Part shown: one piece after another, positions 1 to 8,607 of the stretch | Layout: each line of letters starts with the position of its first letter | Numbering within the stretch: position 1 is the stretch's first letter | Assembly: GCA_016936355.1 (NCBI GenBank) | Contig: JAFGYB010000047.1 | Location: 1-48,130 of the forward strand | Source: Bacteroidales bacterium | GTDB taxonomy: Bacteria > Bacteroidota > Bacteroidia > Bacteroidales > F082 | DNA length: 48,130 bases | Direction of reading: 5' to 3' | Translations under genes and position numbers: made by a program | The notes under the pieces: model-generated | Told to the model about the DNA's origin: nothing | The model's database searches: none | What the model saw: the letters and a program-made list of their open reading frames with translations, nothing else

Positions 1-4
1 AAAA

Positions 5-37
5 AATAAAGTCCCGACGGGGAGACGGGACTTTATT
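5..37 (-). terminator. Intrinsic terminator hairpin
   Basis: A perfect 12-bp inverted repeat (5-16 with 26-37) encloses a 9-nt loop. Read on the minus strand the stem is followed by a run of T (complement of the A-run at 1-4), the usual form of a rho-independent terminator. It would stop transcription coming from the TonB receptor gene, although it lies about 315 bp beyond that gene's stop codon. It could also serve a gene to the left of the window on the plus strand, but the T-run is poorer in that direction. Confidence 0.75.
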
Positions 38-353
38 CATTATTAACCTAAAAATCCTCTGAATGAGGAATAACCCAAAAAATTAACCTGCATTTTAAAC
101 ACGTATCTATTTTTCAATAAATACTCTGTTTGAATACAGTTACAAATGTACTGCATTATTTTTATTGAATCTAAATAAAACCCATTTTGATCTGTTAAAA
201 AATCTTAAATGGCTGTTTGATGCTTGATTTACAGATTCTTAATCAGATCGATCCCGGCAAGGAAAACCTTTCTTAATCATCAGAATCGTATGGGGTAGAA
301 TGGTCCCCACAGGATTCAACAAAAACGTCTCATCCCCTATTTAATACTAAGCT
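38..353. other. Non-coding stretch downstream of the TonB receptor gene
   Basis: There is no convincing reading frame on either strand, no tRNA-like cloverleaf and no repeat. It is AT-rich. The only structure noted is small weak hairpins, for example around 52-65 (cctc/gagg) and 293-309 (gggg/cccc). It is most simply a long 3' untranslated region between the receptor's stop codon and the terminator at 5-37. Confidence 0.5.
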
Positions 354-2873
354 TTAAAAGTTAACCATCATTTTCAGATTAACTCTTCTTGATGTAAGAT
401 AATTAGGTACAGCAAATTGCCTGTTGTTGACATCCTTGATCCAGGTGTAGGATATGGTATTGTTCACCTGAAATAAATTAAAAACTTCGAGGCTGATCCA
501 AAAGGAAGATATTTTTCTACGCGATATCTTTTGTACCTTTTGTTCGAGTGGATTCCATGAAAATCCCACATCCACCCGCCTGTAGTCAGGCATTCTGAAA
601 GTCTGCTGATAGCGTTGTGACTGGGGTGGGCCAAAAGGCAATCCGGTTCCGAAAATCAAACGCAAGTGAACCTGTAAAGCTTTATTTCCGGGGATATAAT
701 CCTGAAAAAACATCGTCAGGTTCAGTCTTCTGTCCGTAGGCCGGGGAATATAACCGGGTTCGACTTTTACGCTGTCCACAGCCTGGAAAACCTCTCCGGA
801 GGAAAGCAGATTTCCACTCCTGTCGTAATAATTATAATAAGAGTCCCCCTGAATATCTTCCGCCGTTTTCAATAAGGATAACGTAAACCAACTGTCCACA
901 CCTTTTACGAACTCCCCGAACAACCTGAAATCCATACCCACAGCATAGGCTTTAGCCGTTTGATTTGCGTAATAACGGATACGCACGTTATCAACCTCAT
1001 AAGGGATTACATGATCCATCTTTTTGTAATAGGCCTCGGAAGTAAACAAAAACGATCTGCCCCACATCTGAAACCGATAATCAGAGCCCAAAATAAATTG
1101 CACGGATCTCGGGGATCGAATTTGATGATTCAACTGTCCGTTCATATCTCTCATCTCCCTGTAAAAAGGGGGTTGATAATAAACTCCCGCCGCAAAACGG
1201 AAGACCCAGTTTGGAAGCAGTGCTGGTTTAAAGGCCAGATTCATTCTTGGACTTATGAGGAATTCCCGGGCAAAATCCCAGTAATAAAACCGAGACCCCA
1301 GATTTACGGACCATTCATTGTAATTTCTTGTGGTAATTAACCATCGGTTCGATAAATACGCGGAAGCCCTGTTGATTTGGATTACGTTATGGGCCGCTGC
1401 AAAATAGGACAAATTAAACGGGTCAATCCCGGGCATCGGATTTCCGGGAATACCGACAGGATTTGGGAGCGAATACCCCGCTGAATCGTTGAGCAGCCAT
1501 TCTCTCATCTGGTCATTCACCCACTGGTGCTGATACCGAAGCCCCCAGCGCAACAACTGATTTCGCCTGTTGTAAGTCCCCCGGTGTTCAATAGTCAGTA
1601 CACTAGCATTGAAATAATTTCGGGCATGGCGCAAATAGGTCCCTACCCCCAGAGTTTCCACTGCATTGCCAGCATCCGGACTGGTCGATTGTTGTTGTAC
1701 CTGTCCGATCCAGTACTGCCCCTGAACATCATAAGTTTCCGACTCATGGGTGTTGTATCCGGATACGACAAAGTCTAACTTCATATCCTTATGAGGATGG
1801 TAGGTGAAGGTAAGACCTCCCTGTGCCGTAGCATACTGATCAATCTCAGCGCCATCAAAATAAACCGTAAACTGAAGATTCTGGTTAAACGTTCCGAAAT
1901 CCGTTTGGCGGCTCTGGGGCACTACTTTGTATTTATTTCGTGAAATATAGGCCAGGAAAGAAACATCCCACAGATCCGACATTTTATACGTCAGTAACGA
2001 TTGAAAATCAGCAAAATCAGGTTGATAATCCCCTTTGGTATCCAGGGTACCAAGCAAATAGCGATTTGTCTTATAACGGGCTCCCATCAGATACGTAAAA
2101 CGTTTATTTTTACTGGTGCCCTGCAGCGACAATCCGGCTTCAAGAAAACTCAGGTATACACTTCCTCCAAAGGATTCAGGATGTTTGTAAGTCACATCCA
2201 GAACAGAAGACATTTTATCCCCGTAGCGTGCACCAAAACCACCGGCTGAAAAATTGATACGGGAAACCAGTGCAGGATTAATAAAACTAAGTCCCTCCTG
2301 TTCACCTGAATTTACCAGAAAAGGCTTGTATATCTCAATACCATCTACGTACACCAGGTTTTCATCGTAATTCCCTCCCCGAACAGAATACTGTGCACTT
2401 AATTCATTATTTGAGGTGACACCGGGTAGCGTTTTGATTAAATCTTCCACTCCGGTGCCCACTGTCGGGGCAATCAACACATTTTTCGGATTGAGTTGCT
2501 GAATATTTTCGGAACGCAACACATTTTCTTTTACATCAAGACCGGGCAGATTCGTCGCTTCCAAGTGTAACACAAAATGAATGGCTCTGTTTTCGCCAGG
2601 TTTCAGAACAAGGACCGTATCCTGCTTACGATAGCCTACATAACTAGCTGTAATGACAATTTTTTTGTTTGCAGGAACCGAACGCAATTCGTATGCCCCT
2701 TTATCATCAGTTACCGAACCAATTACAGTATTTCGGACCAATACATTTACCCATTGTAAAGGGTTGCCTTTATCATCCGTTACAGTCCCGCCGACTCGAG
2801 CTGTTTGTCCATAACTCGACGAAGAAAGCAGTGCTAGAAGAATAAAAGAGGTAAAAAAGCGAAACACCAGCAT
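354..2873 (-). CDS. TonB-dependent outer-membrane receptor with carboxypeptidase-regulatory-like N-terminal domain
   Basis: An outer-membrane beta-barrel transporter that would take up a large or scarce ligand using TonB energy. From the chosen start the protein has 839 residues. It begins with a signal peptide (MLVFRFFTSFILLALLSSSS), followed by a CarboxypepD_reg-like beta-sandwich at about 25-105 (ARVGGTVTDDKGNPLQWVNV). The plug domain follows (GVEDLIKTLPGV, YSVRGGNYDENLVYVDGIE), then a long barrel ending in a terminal Phe (LKMMVNF), as expected for Bam-dependent barrels. The start at 2873 is chosen over an upstream in-frame start at 2912 because the latter would lie inside the probable -7 box (2910-2917) and would spoil the signal peptide. 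There is no SusD partner next door, so it is not a typical polysaccharide-utilisation SusC. The ligand cannot be told from the sequence. It is divergent from the molybdenum-cofactor operon. Confidence 0.9.
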   Translation of the reverse strand: MLVFRFFTSFILLALLSSSSYGQTARVGGTVTDDKGNPLQWVNVLVRNTVIGSVTDDKGAYELRSVPANKKIVITASYVGYRKQDTVLVLKPGENRAIHFVLHLEATNLPGLDVKENVLRSENIQQLNPKNVLIAPTVGTGVEDLIKTLPGVTSNNELSAQYSVRGGNYDENLVYVDGIEIYKPFLVNSGEQEGLSFINPALVSRINFSAGGFGARYGDKMSSVLDVTYKHPESFGGSVYLSFLEAGLSLQGTSKNKRFTYLMGARYKTNRYLLGTLDTKGDYQPDFADFQSLLTYKMSDLWDVSFLAYISRNKYKVVPQSRQTDFGTFNQNLQFTVYFDGAEIDQYATAQGGLTFTYHPHKDMKLDFVVSGYNTHESETYDVQGQYWIGQVQQQSTSPDAGNAVETLGVGTYLRHARNYFNASVLTIEHRGTYNRRNQLLRWGLRYQHQWVNDQMREWLLNDSAGYSLPNPVGIPGNPMPGIDPFNLSYFAAAHNVIQINRASAYLSNRWLITTRNYNEWSVNLGSRFYYWDFAREFLISPRMNLAFKPALLPNWVFRFAAGVYYQPPFYREMRDMNGQLNHQIRSPRSVQFILGSDYRFQMWGRSFLFTSEAYYKKMDHVIPYEVDNVRIRYYANQTAKAYAVGMDFRLFGEFVKGVDSWFTLSLLKTAEDIQGDSYYNYYDRSGNLLSSGEVFQAVDSVKVEPGYIPRPTDRRLNLTMFFQDYIPGNKALQVHLRLIFGTGLPFGPPQSQRYQQTFRMPDYRRVDVGFSWNPLEQKVQKISRRKISSFWISLEVFNLFQVNNTISYTWIKDVNNRQFAVPNYLTSRRVNLKMMVNF

Positions 2874-2909
2874 GAATTGTAATTGGTATATATGATAACT
2901 ATCAAAAAG

Positions 2910-2938
2910 CAAATTTATTATTTATCCCGATATCCCAA
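2910..2938 (-). promoter_or_regulatory. Probable promoter of the TonB receptor gene
   Basis: On the minus strand the sequence TAAATTTG (2917 to 2910) matches the Bacteroidota -7 consensus TAnnTTTG exactly. A TTGG lies 17 nt upstream (2938-2935) as a possible -33 element. Transcription would start near 2904, about 30 nt before the chosen ATG. Confidence 0.5.
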
Positions 2939-3020
2939 GCTCCCTATTTACTTGGATCTTACAACAGATTTGGTCTAAATAACAAATACTGTGAAACGGG
3001 AAACATAAGATCAAACTTTG

Positions 3021-3028
3021 TATTTTTG
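3021..3028 (+). promoter_or_regulatory. Probable -7 box of the molybdenum-cofactor operon
   Basis: TATTTTTG matches the TAnnTTTG -7 consensus of Bacteroidota. No clear -33 TTTG is visible at the right distance. A start near 3035 would give a leader of about 200 nt before moeA, long enough to hold the structured element at 3087-3214. Confidence 0.45.
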
Positions 3029-3086
3029 AATCGAGATAGCTCCGAGAGTATTTTTCTAAAGCTTTGCCATGAAAAATATTCCGACG

Positions 3087-3207
3087 GGTTGAAACAGAAA
3101 TGGTTCAGCCTCCCGAGTTCCGACAGACGGAATGAATTGGAAAGGAGAAAGCAAAGGGATCGTTGTATACGCACCAATGCATTTTGCCTTTCCTGTTGGG
3201 ATAAGGC
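3087..3207 (+). ncRNA. Moco-type riboswitch (molybdenum cofactor RNA motif), putative
   Basis: The leader of the moeA-moaA-moaC operon is highly structured. Visible helices: 3087-3093 with 3104-3110 (7 bp, one G-U); 3118-3122 with 3128-3132 (TTCCG/CGGAA, perfect); 3161-3165 with 3175-3179; and 3186-3193 with 3199-3207 (GCCTTTCC/GG-A-AAGGC with one bulge). The single-stranded blocks GCCTCCCGAG, GGAAAGGAGAAAGC, AAAGGGA and GCACC resemble, from memory, the conserved blocks of the Moco RNA motif described upstream of moa/moe genes in other phyla. The downstream genes all make molybdopterin cofactor, which fits cofactor feedback. I could not run a covariance model. The position and helices are seen directly; the family name is an inference. 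Confidence 0.65.
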
Positions 3208-3214
3208 TTTTTTT
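3186..3214 (+). terminator. Intrinsic terminator at the end of the moeA leader (riboswitch expression platform)
   Basis: The last leader hairpin (GCCTTTCC, loop TGTTG, then GGA-T-AAGGC) is followed at once by seven T residues (3208-3214). It ends 19 nt before the moeA start codon. This is the form of a conditional terminator, so the leader probably works by premature termination. The same hairpin may also be the closing helix of the aptamer. Confidence 0.6.
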
Positions 3215-3233
3215 ATGCATTAATGAGTACACT

Positions 3234-4409
3234 ATGATTCCCTACGAAGAAGCATACGAACAGGTCATCAACAGCACCTTCAGGCTCGGTATTGAAATTG
3301 TTGACTTTCAAAATTCGCTGAACCGGATTCTGGCTGAAGATATTGTTTCTGACCTTAATATGCCACCGTTCAACAAAGCAGCTATGGACGGATACGCCTG
3401 CAGAAAAGAGGATTTGCAAAATGTGCTAGAAGTCATTGAAATCATTCCTGCAGGAGCAACACCTAAGAAAAGGGTGGGGAAAAACCAATGTTCCAAAATA
3501 ATGACAGGAGCTCCTGTGCCAGAAGGATCGGATACAGTGATTATGGTGGAATACACCGAAGAAGTGGATGAAACACACATCCGGTTTACACAACAAGATT
3601 CAAAATCAAATATCTGTTTACTGGGTGAAGATGTAGTAAAAGGTGATGTACTACTGAAAAAAGGAACCTGTATCAAAGAAAAGCACATTCCGGTACTGGC
3701 CATGACGGGTGCTGTGCACATCAAGGTATACAAACAACCTAAAGTGGCGATTGTTTCCACAGGCAATGAGCTGGTGGAACCGCAGGTTACCCCCGACACT
3801 TCACAAATCAGAAACAGCAATGCCTATCAAATGTTGGCTCAGATTGGCACACTAAACCTGCCTGTACAGTATTTGGGCATTGCAGCCGACACACTGGAAG
3901 ATACGGAAACCATGCTGCAAAAAGCCATCCATCAATCGGATGTCATCATTATGTCGGGAGGTGTATCCATGGGAGATTATGACTATGTTCCCAGGGTTCT
4001 GAAACAAGCCGGGTTTAAAATTCATTTTCATGGTGTTGCTACCAAACCCGGGAAAAAAACCATTTTCGCCACCACAGCAAACCAATGGTTTGTTGGTGTC
4101 CCGGGAAATCCTGTTTCTGCATTTGTCCAGTTTGAATTACTAATCAAGCCCCTGCTGATGGGAATCATGGGGAAAATCTATAAACCTGATTTTTACAAAT
4201 TTACATTGCAACAAGACTTTTTCAGAAAGAATGCCGGACGCAAATCATTCGAACCGGTAGTTGTGCATTCGGATGGCAGCGTGACCCCCATGGAGTACCA
4301 TGGCTCAGCACACATTAATGCCTTAACCTATGCAGACGGATTAATGGTTGTGGAACGGGGAATCACCCAAATCAAAAAAGGAGAGAAAGTAGATGTTCGA
4401 CTCATATAA
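3234..4409 (+). CDS. moeA: Molybdopterin molybdenumtransferase MoeA
   Basis: Inserts molybdate into adenylylated molybdopterin, the last step of Moco synthesis. The 391-residue protein has the family's normal length and domain order. Signature runs include NMPPFNKAAMDGYA near the N-terminus, IMTGAPVPEGSDTVIMVE, the VAIVSTGNEL start of the MoCF-binding domain, DVIIMSGGVSMGDYDYVP, and FVGVPGNPVSAFVQFE. The C-terminal domain IV is present. The start at 3234 (MIPYEEAYEQ) is used because the longer in-frame reading from 3132 would translate the structured leader and its terminator. It is the first gene of the operon. Its end overlaps the moaA start by 17 nt, suggesting translational coupling. Confidence 0.95.
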   Translation: MIPYEEAYEQVINSTFRLGIEIVDFQNSLNRILAEDIVSDLNMPPFNKAAMDGYACRKEDLQNVLEVIEIIPAGATPKKRVGKNQCSKIMTGAPVPEGSDTVIMVEYTEEVDETHIRFTQQDSKSNICLLGEDVVKGDVLLKKGTCIKEKHIPVLAMTGAVHIKVYKQPKVAIVSTGNELVEPQVTPDTSQIRNSNAYQMLAQIGTLNLPVQYLGIAADTLEDTETMLQKAIHQSDVIIMSGGVSMGDYDYVPRVLKQAGFKIHFHGVATKPGKKTIFATTANQWFVGVPGNPVSAFVQFELLIKPLLMGIMGKIYKPDFYKFTLQQDFFRKNAGRKSFEPVVVHSDGSVTPMEYHGSAHINALTYADGLMVVERGITQIKKGEKVDVRLI

Positions 4410-5193
4410 CAGGAGAATAAATTATCTGAGAATTTCCGTTACTGACCGGTGCAATTTGCGCTGCGTATACTGTATGCCAGAGGATGGGATTGAACTCATG
4501 AAACATGAAGATATTCTTTCTTTTGAGGAAATTGAGCGAATTGTGGTAGAAGGTGTAGCTCGGGGCATTACGAAAGTAAGATTAACCGGTGGCGAACCTT
4601 TGGTACGGAAAAACATTGTATCGCTGGTGAAAATGATTGCAGCTATCGAAGGAGTTGAGGACCTTTCTATGACGACCAACGGAATTTTGCTGGCCCAATT
4701 TGCACGTGCATTGAAAGAAGCGGGCCTTCACAGGGTCAACATCAGCCTTGATACCTTATCTCCTGAGCGATACAGTGAGATTACCCGGGGAGGAAACATT
4801 CACAAGGTGCTGGAAGGAATCCAAGCCGCCAAAGCAGCAGGGCTCTCCCCTATTAAAATCAACTGTGTGGTTTTTAAGAATAAAGAGGAACACGATGCAC
4901 AGTCCGTTGCAAAGTATTGCCGTGAAAATGATTTACAAGTTCGCTTCATTCATCAGATGAATCTGGAAACCGGTGAATTTTCGGTTGTTGACGGCGGAGA
5001 AGGCGGAAACTGCAGTCAATGCAATCGCCTGCGATTGACAGCCAACGGAGAGATCAAACCTTGCCTGTTCAACGAACTGGCATACAATGTAAAAGAGCAG
5101 GGTATTTCTTCTGCATACCGGGAAGCCCTTCGTAACAAACCCAAAACAGGAACCCGCAATAAATCAGGAAAATTTTATGGAATCGGAGGATAA
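4393..5193 (+). CDS. moaA: GTP 3',8-cyclase MoaA, compact form
   Basis: A radical-SAM enzyme that converts GTP to 3',8-cyclo-GTP in the first step of molybdopterin synthesis. The N-terminal radical-SAM cluster motif is at C20-x3-C24-x2-C27, followed by GGEP at 66-69 and the substrate-loop sequence TTNG. The C-terminal GTP-binding cluster is at C207, C210 and C224 (CSQCNRLRLTANG...C). The protein ends in Gly-Gly, the conserved MoaA tail that enters the active site. At 266 residues it is some 50-60 shorter than textbook MoaA. The missing part lies between about residue 190 and the C-terminal cluster. All catalytic elements remain, so this is a compact variant and not a pseudogene. It overlaps moeA by 17 nt and ends 4 nt before moaC. 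Confidence 0.93.
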   Translation: MFDSYNRRINYLRISVTDRCNLRCVYCMPEDGIELMKHEDILSFEEIERIVVEGVARGITKVRLTGGEPLVRKNIVSLVKMIAAIEGVEDLSMTTNGILLAQFARALKEAGLHRVNISLDTLSPERYSEITRGGNIHKVLEGIQAAKAAGLSPIKINCVVFKNKEEHDAQSVAKYCRENDLQVRFIHQMNLETGEFSVVDGGEGGNCSQCNRLRLTANGEIKPCLFNELAYNVKEQGISSAYREALRNKPKTGTRNKSGKFYGIGG

Positions 5194-5197
5194 AATC

Positions 5198-5662
5198 ATG
5201 AAACTAACCCATACAAATCAGGAAGGCAAAGCCAACATGGTAGATGTCAGCAACAAAGCACCGTTGTTTCGTGAAGCCATTGCTGAAGGGTTCATCCGGT
5301 TGCAACCGGAAACCGTGCGACTGATCCGGGAAAATCAAATGAAAAAGGGAGATGTGCTGACCGTATCGGAAATTGCCGGTATACAGGCGGCGAAAAAAAC
5401 CAGTGAACTTATTCCGTTGTGTCATCCCCTTCAACTTACCAAAGTCAGTGTAAGGGCCACACTAAAGGAGGAGGGCGTAGAGGTCGTTTGCCAGGCTAAA
5501 TGCAAAGGGGAAACCGGAGTGGAAATGGAAGCACTTACCGGAGTCCAGTTGGCCTTGCTTACCCTGTACGATATGTGTAAAGCCGTTGATAAAAGGATGA
5601 TTATTGAAAACGTACACCTCATTGAAAAATCTAAAAAGCCTCTGGAAGATGCAAACATTTGA
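5198..5662 (+). CDS. moaC: Cyclic pyranopterin monophosphate synthase MoaC
   Basis: Converts 3',8-cyclo-GTP to cyclic pyranopterin monophosphate, directly after MoaA. The 154-residue protein has the full family signature: KANMVDVSNK at the N-terminus, SELIPLCHPLQLTKV (69-83), CKGETGVEMEALTGVQ (102-117) and LYDMCKAVDK (123-132), which include the conserved His76, Asp125 and Lys128. The start at 5198 has a good Shine-Dalgarno GGAGGA (5185-5190). An in-frame ATG at 5177 would start inside moaA and add seven residues not found in the family. The end overlaps the next gene by 14 nt. Confidence 0.95.
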   Translation: MKLTHTNQEGKANMVDVSNKAPLFREAIAEGFIRLQPETVRLIRENQMKKGDVLTVSEIAGIQAAKKTSELIPLCHPLQLTKVSVRATLKEEGVEVVCQAKCKGETGVEMEALTGVQLALLTLYDMCKAVDKRMIIENVHLIEKSKKPLEDANI

Positions 5663-6590
5663 AGTAATTTCTGTCAATATTTCCGAAAAAAAAGGGACCA
5701 TTAAGAAGCCTGTTCCGGAGGTTCAACTCACTGATATCGGCATACCCGGGGATGCTCATTCCGGTCTCTGGCACAGGCAAGTCAGCATGCTGGCTGAGGA
5801 AAGTATCCAAAAATTTTCCAAAGAAGCGAACAGAGAAATACAGTACGGCGAATTTGCTGAAAACATTTCCACCAAAGGCATGGAATTGTTCAAAACAGCC
5901 CCCATGGACCGTTTCCTCTCTGACGACAACAACATTGAACTGATGGTTACTCAGATTGGAAAGAAATGTCACGGCGACAACTGTTCGATTTTCAGAGAAG
6001 TAGGGAATTGTGTTATGCCCAAAGAAGGCATCTTTGTTCAGGTTGTCAAGGGGGGAACGATCCGCTCAGGCATTCAGTTCCGTTATGAACCCAGAGTGCT
6101 TAAAATCAAGATCATTACCCTTAGTGACCGGGCCAGTCAGGGAGTCTATGAGGATCGGAGCGGTCCGGCCATAGAAAAGACAACTTCGACATTCCTTACT
6201 GAGAGAAACCGACATTTTCAGTTCAACCGAATTGTAATCCCGGACGATCCAGCACTTTTGATAAAAGAAATAAACAACGCGGTGGAAGCAAACACGGACC
6301 TTATCTTCACTACAGGAGGAACGGGTATTGGTCCCAGAGACTTTACTCCCGACGTGGTAAAATCGATGCTGGACAAAGAGATTACAGGCATCATGGAACT
6401 TATACGGGTAAAATACGGCATGAAGAAACCCCATGCGCTGATCAGTCGCAGCATTGCCGGTACTATTGACAAAACCCTGATTTATACGCTTCCGGGAAGC
6501 CAAAGAGCCGTGCACGAATACCTTACCGAGATTCTTCCCACACTGGAACATAGTTTATACATGTTGCACGGAATGGATTTTCATGGATAG
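5649..6590 (+). CDS. MOSC domain / molybdopterin adenylyltransferase (Mog/MoaB) fusion
   Basis: A 313-residue two-domain protein. Residues 1-145 form a MOSC domain (QLTDIGIPGDAHSG, FAENISTKG, GKKCHGDNCSIFREVGNCVMP, with candidate sulfur-carrying cysteines at 107, 112 and 121). Residues 152-300 form a MogA/MoaB-type domain (ITLSDRASQG, TTGGTGIGPRDFTPD at 221-235, LPGSQRAV). The Mog part would adenylylate molybdopterin before metal insertion by MoeA. The MOSC part is a molybdenum-cofactor sulfurase-type domain whose exact role is not known. The start at 5649 lies inside the moaC end; a longer reading from 5604 would only extend into moaC. It is the last Moco gene of the operon. moaD, moaE and moeB are not in this window. 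Confidence 0.9.
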   Translation: MQTFEVISVNISEKKGTIKKPVPEVQLTDIGIPGDAHSGLWHRQVSMLAEESIQKFSKEANREIQYGEFAENISTKGMELFKTAPMDRFLSDDNNIELMVTQIGKKCHGDNCSIFREVGNCVMPKEGIFVQVVKGGTIRSGIQFRYEPRVLKIKIITLSDRASQGVYEDRSGPAIEKTTSTFLTERNRHFQFNRIVIPDDPALLIKEINNAVEANTDLIFTTGGTGIGPRDFTPDVVKSMLDKEITGIMELIRVKYGMKKPHALISRSIAGTIDKTLIYTLPGSQRAVHEYLTEILPTLEHSLYMLHGMDFHG

Positions 6591-6654
6591 TCGATAAGCA
6601 AAAAGATGCGAAGTTGTTTTCCAATCAGGAAAGCAATTCCATTTTTACTTAATT

Positions 6655-8607
6655 TTGACGCTTGTAAAATTCAATGATATTATCTTGAAACTGGCCTTAA
6701 AAAACCTCTTTCCATTACTATTTCTTGTGTTCCTTTCCGGAATAGTTCTTCCGGCAATGGGACAAACCGACTCCACGGCTTTCCCCAAGGATTCCACAGC
6801 AGTGAAAGTAGATAGTTCAGCCGTTTACTTTTATACAGGAACACTGAACAACTATAAAAAGGACCGGTTTGAATACATAGACACCACACTGACCTATTTT
6901 CATCAGTACAATCCCCTGCAGTACGGAAATCAGATGTATGCCACGTTGTCGAATATTGCTACTCCCGGATACAACCTGATTTTTTCACCGGATACCAACA
7001 GTGGTTATACGCTGCTTCCGCCCACTTTTTCTCATTTTTTATACACGAACAACAAGGTTCGGTATTTCAAACTAACCACCCCCTATACCCAGCTGTATTA
7101 TGTCATGGCACCTTCCAAGGAACAAAATTTAAATGTGACTTTCAGCAGGCATCTGGGAAAACAAATCACTATTGGTCTGGATGTAAATTATATTAGTTCG
7201 CCGGGAACCTATTACCATAATTTTTCGGATGATCGGAGGGCTTATTTTACCGCACAATATTTTACCAAAAATGGCAGATACGGTGTTATTGCCAATTACA
7301 TCTACAACTTTGACCGGGTTCAGGAAAACGGCGGAATTATTTACGACAGTGTTTTTGAGCAGCACCTTGATTCTGATCCCAAGATTATTACTACAGGGCT
7401 TCAGACAGCCGAAAACAAAATCAAAACCAACGGTATTTTTGTACAGCAATATTTTAACTTACTCAAGCCAAACCACAAAAAGGGCGAACGAAAGGTTGAT
7501 GCCGGAAACATAACCTACACTTTTCAGTATACCAAAAACCGTTGGATCTATTCCGATCTGCTTGCAGATACAACCTTTTATATAAATTTCCCTTCGGTAT
7601 ACAATTCACAAAACACAATGGATTCCCTTGAATTAATCAGGGTGCGAAACTCATTTCAGTGGTCAAATCTGGGCTATAACAAAGATAAACTCAGTCAGGT
7701 TTTTCAATTAACCGGGGGCATCCATATTGATCATATTGAACGTACACTGCCCTACGATTCAGTCCAATCCGTTCAGAACCAGGTAATCCCCTACGGCAGC
7801 ATTTCACTGGAGTTATTTCAACGCAGTCATTTAACGGCCAGCGGTCAATTCCACATTGGTGGGTACAACAACGGTGATTTTATTCTCCGAGGTGAACTAT
7901 CACAGTACCTGGGTTCCAAAGGGAAAAACGTGGGTCAGCTGCGCCTGAAGCTTTTGCTCCAAAACAAAATGCCTGCCTGGTATCTTACTCATTATCAATC
8001 GAACCGTTTTAACTGGAATCTGGACCTGAACAAAGAAAAATTCCTGATACTTTCCGGTACTTACGAATACAAGGGAATTGCCATAGGAGCCCGCTTGCAA
8101 ACGCTCAACAATTATACGTACCTCAACGACTCGGTGGTTCCGCAACAAAACAGGACAACAGGAAGCATCCTTCAGTTGTTCAGTGAAGGTACGGTTCAAT
8201 TTCACAAGTTTGGATTCAACTACAGGGCTGTTTACCAGAAAACCACGATGGTCAACACCATCCATTTGCCTCCATTTAGCGGCATGTTGGATGTGTATTT
8301 CAAAGGCTGGGTTTTCAAACATGCCGGCAAAATGCAAATAGGTACGCAACTGTTTTATTATTCACCGTTCTATGCCGATGCTTACATGCCCGAACTTCGT
8401 AGTTTTTACCTGCAAAACAAAACGCTTGCCGGTGACTTTCTTTTTCTGGATGTATACGCCACTCTAAAAGTAAGAACCTTTAGAATTTTCTTCAAAGGGC
8501 GAAATATTTTGGGGTTGGCCGGTAATTATCATTATTACAATTCCCCACACTATCCCTCCAGTGCTCCCGGATTTGTAATGGGGGTATGCTGGCGTTTCCA
8601 CAATTAA
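6655..8607 (+). CDS. Putative porin (Bacteroidota beta-barrel family)
   Basis: A secreted outer-membrane barrel of about 650 residues. A signal peptide (KLALKNLFPLLFLVFLSG...AMGQ) is followed by a Ser/Thr/Asp-rich linker (DSTAFPKDSTAVKVDSS). The rest is many alternating aromatic/polar strands, for example TPYTQLYYVMAPSKEQN and SPGTYYHNFSDDRRAYF, and the chain ends in GVCWRFHN. This pattern matches the Bacteroidota 'putative porin' family (Porin_10 type), whose substrate is unknown. No ATG is available in frame. The start is TTG at 6655 or TTG at 6685. The second gives a cleaner signal peptide, and a -7-like TAATTTTG at 6650-6657 would exclude the first. It follows the Moco operon by 64 nt in the same direction, but a functional link is not shown. 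Confidence 0.75.
   Translation: MTLVKFNDIILKLALKNLFPLLFLVFLSGIVLPAMGQTDSTAFPKDSTAVKVDSSAVYFYTGTLNNYKKDRFEYIDTTLTYFHQYNPLQYGNQMYATLSNIATPGYNLIFSPDTNSGYTLLPPTFSHFLYTNNKVRYFKLTTPYTQLYYVMAPSKEQNLNVTFSRHLGKQITIGLDVNYISSPGTYYHNFSDDRRAYFTAQYFTKNGRYGVIANYIYNFDRVQENGGIIYDSVFEQHLDSDPKIITTGLQTAENKIKTNGIFVQQYFNLLKPNHKKGERKVDAGNITYTFQYTKNRWIYSDLLADTTFYINFPSVYNSQNTMDSLELIRVRNSFQWSNLGYNKDKLSQVFQLTGGIHIDHIERTLPYDSVQSVQNQVIPYGSISLELFQRSHLTASGQFHIGGYNNGDFILRGELSQYLGSKGKNVGQLRLKLLLQNKMPAWYLTHYQSNRFNWNLDLNKEKFLILSGTYEYKGIAIGARLQTLNNYTYLNDSVVPQQNRTTGSILQLFSEGTVQFHKFGFNYRAVYQKTTMVNTIHLPPFSGMLDVYFKGWVFKHAGKMQIGTQLFYYSPFYADAYMPELRSFYLQNKTLAGDFLFLDVYATLKVRTFRIFFKGRNILGLAGNYHYYNSPHYPSSAPGFVMGVCWRFHN

Noticed and set aside
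2874..2912. A longer TonB receptor start at 2912
   Set aside because: It overlaps the probable -7 box (2910-2917) and puts 13 extra residues before an otherwise normal signal peptide.
3132..3233. An N-terminal extension of moeA starting at 3132
   Set aside because: It would translate the structured leader and terminator; the added 34 residues have no counterpart in MoeA, and ATG 3234 gives the normal start.
4393..5193. moaA considered as a truncated pseudogene
   Set aside because: Both cysteine motifs and the terminal Gly-Gly are intact and the frame is coupled to its neighbours; the shortening is internal, so a compact variant is the better explanation.
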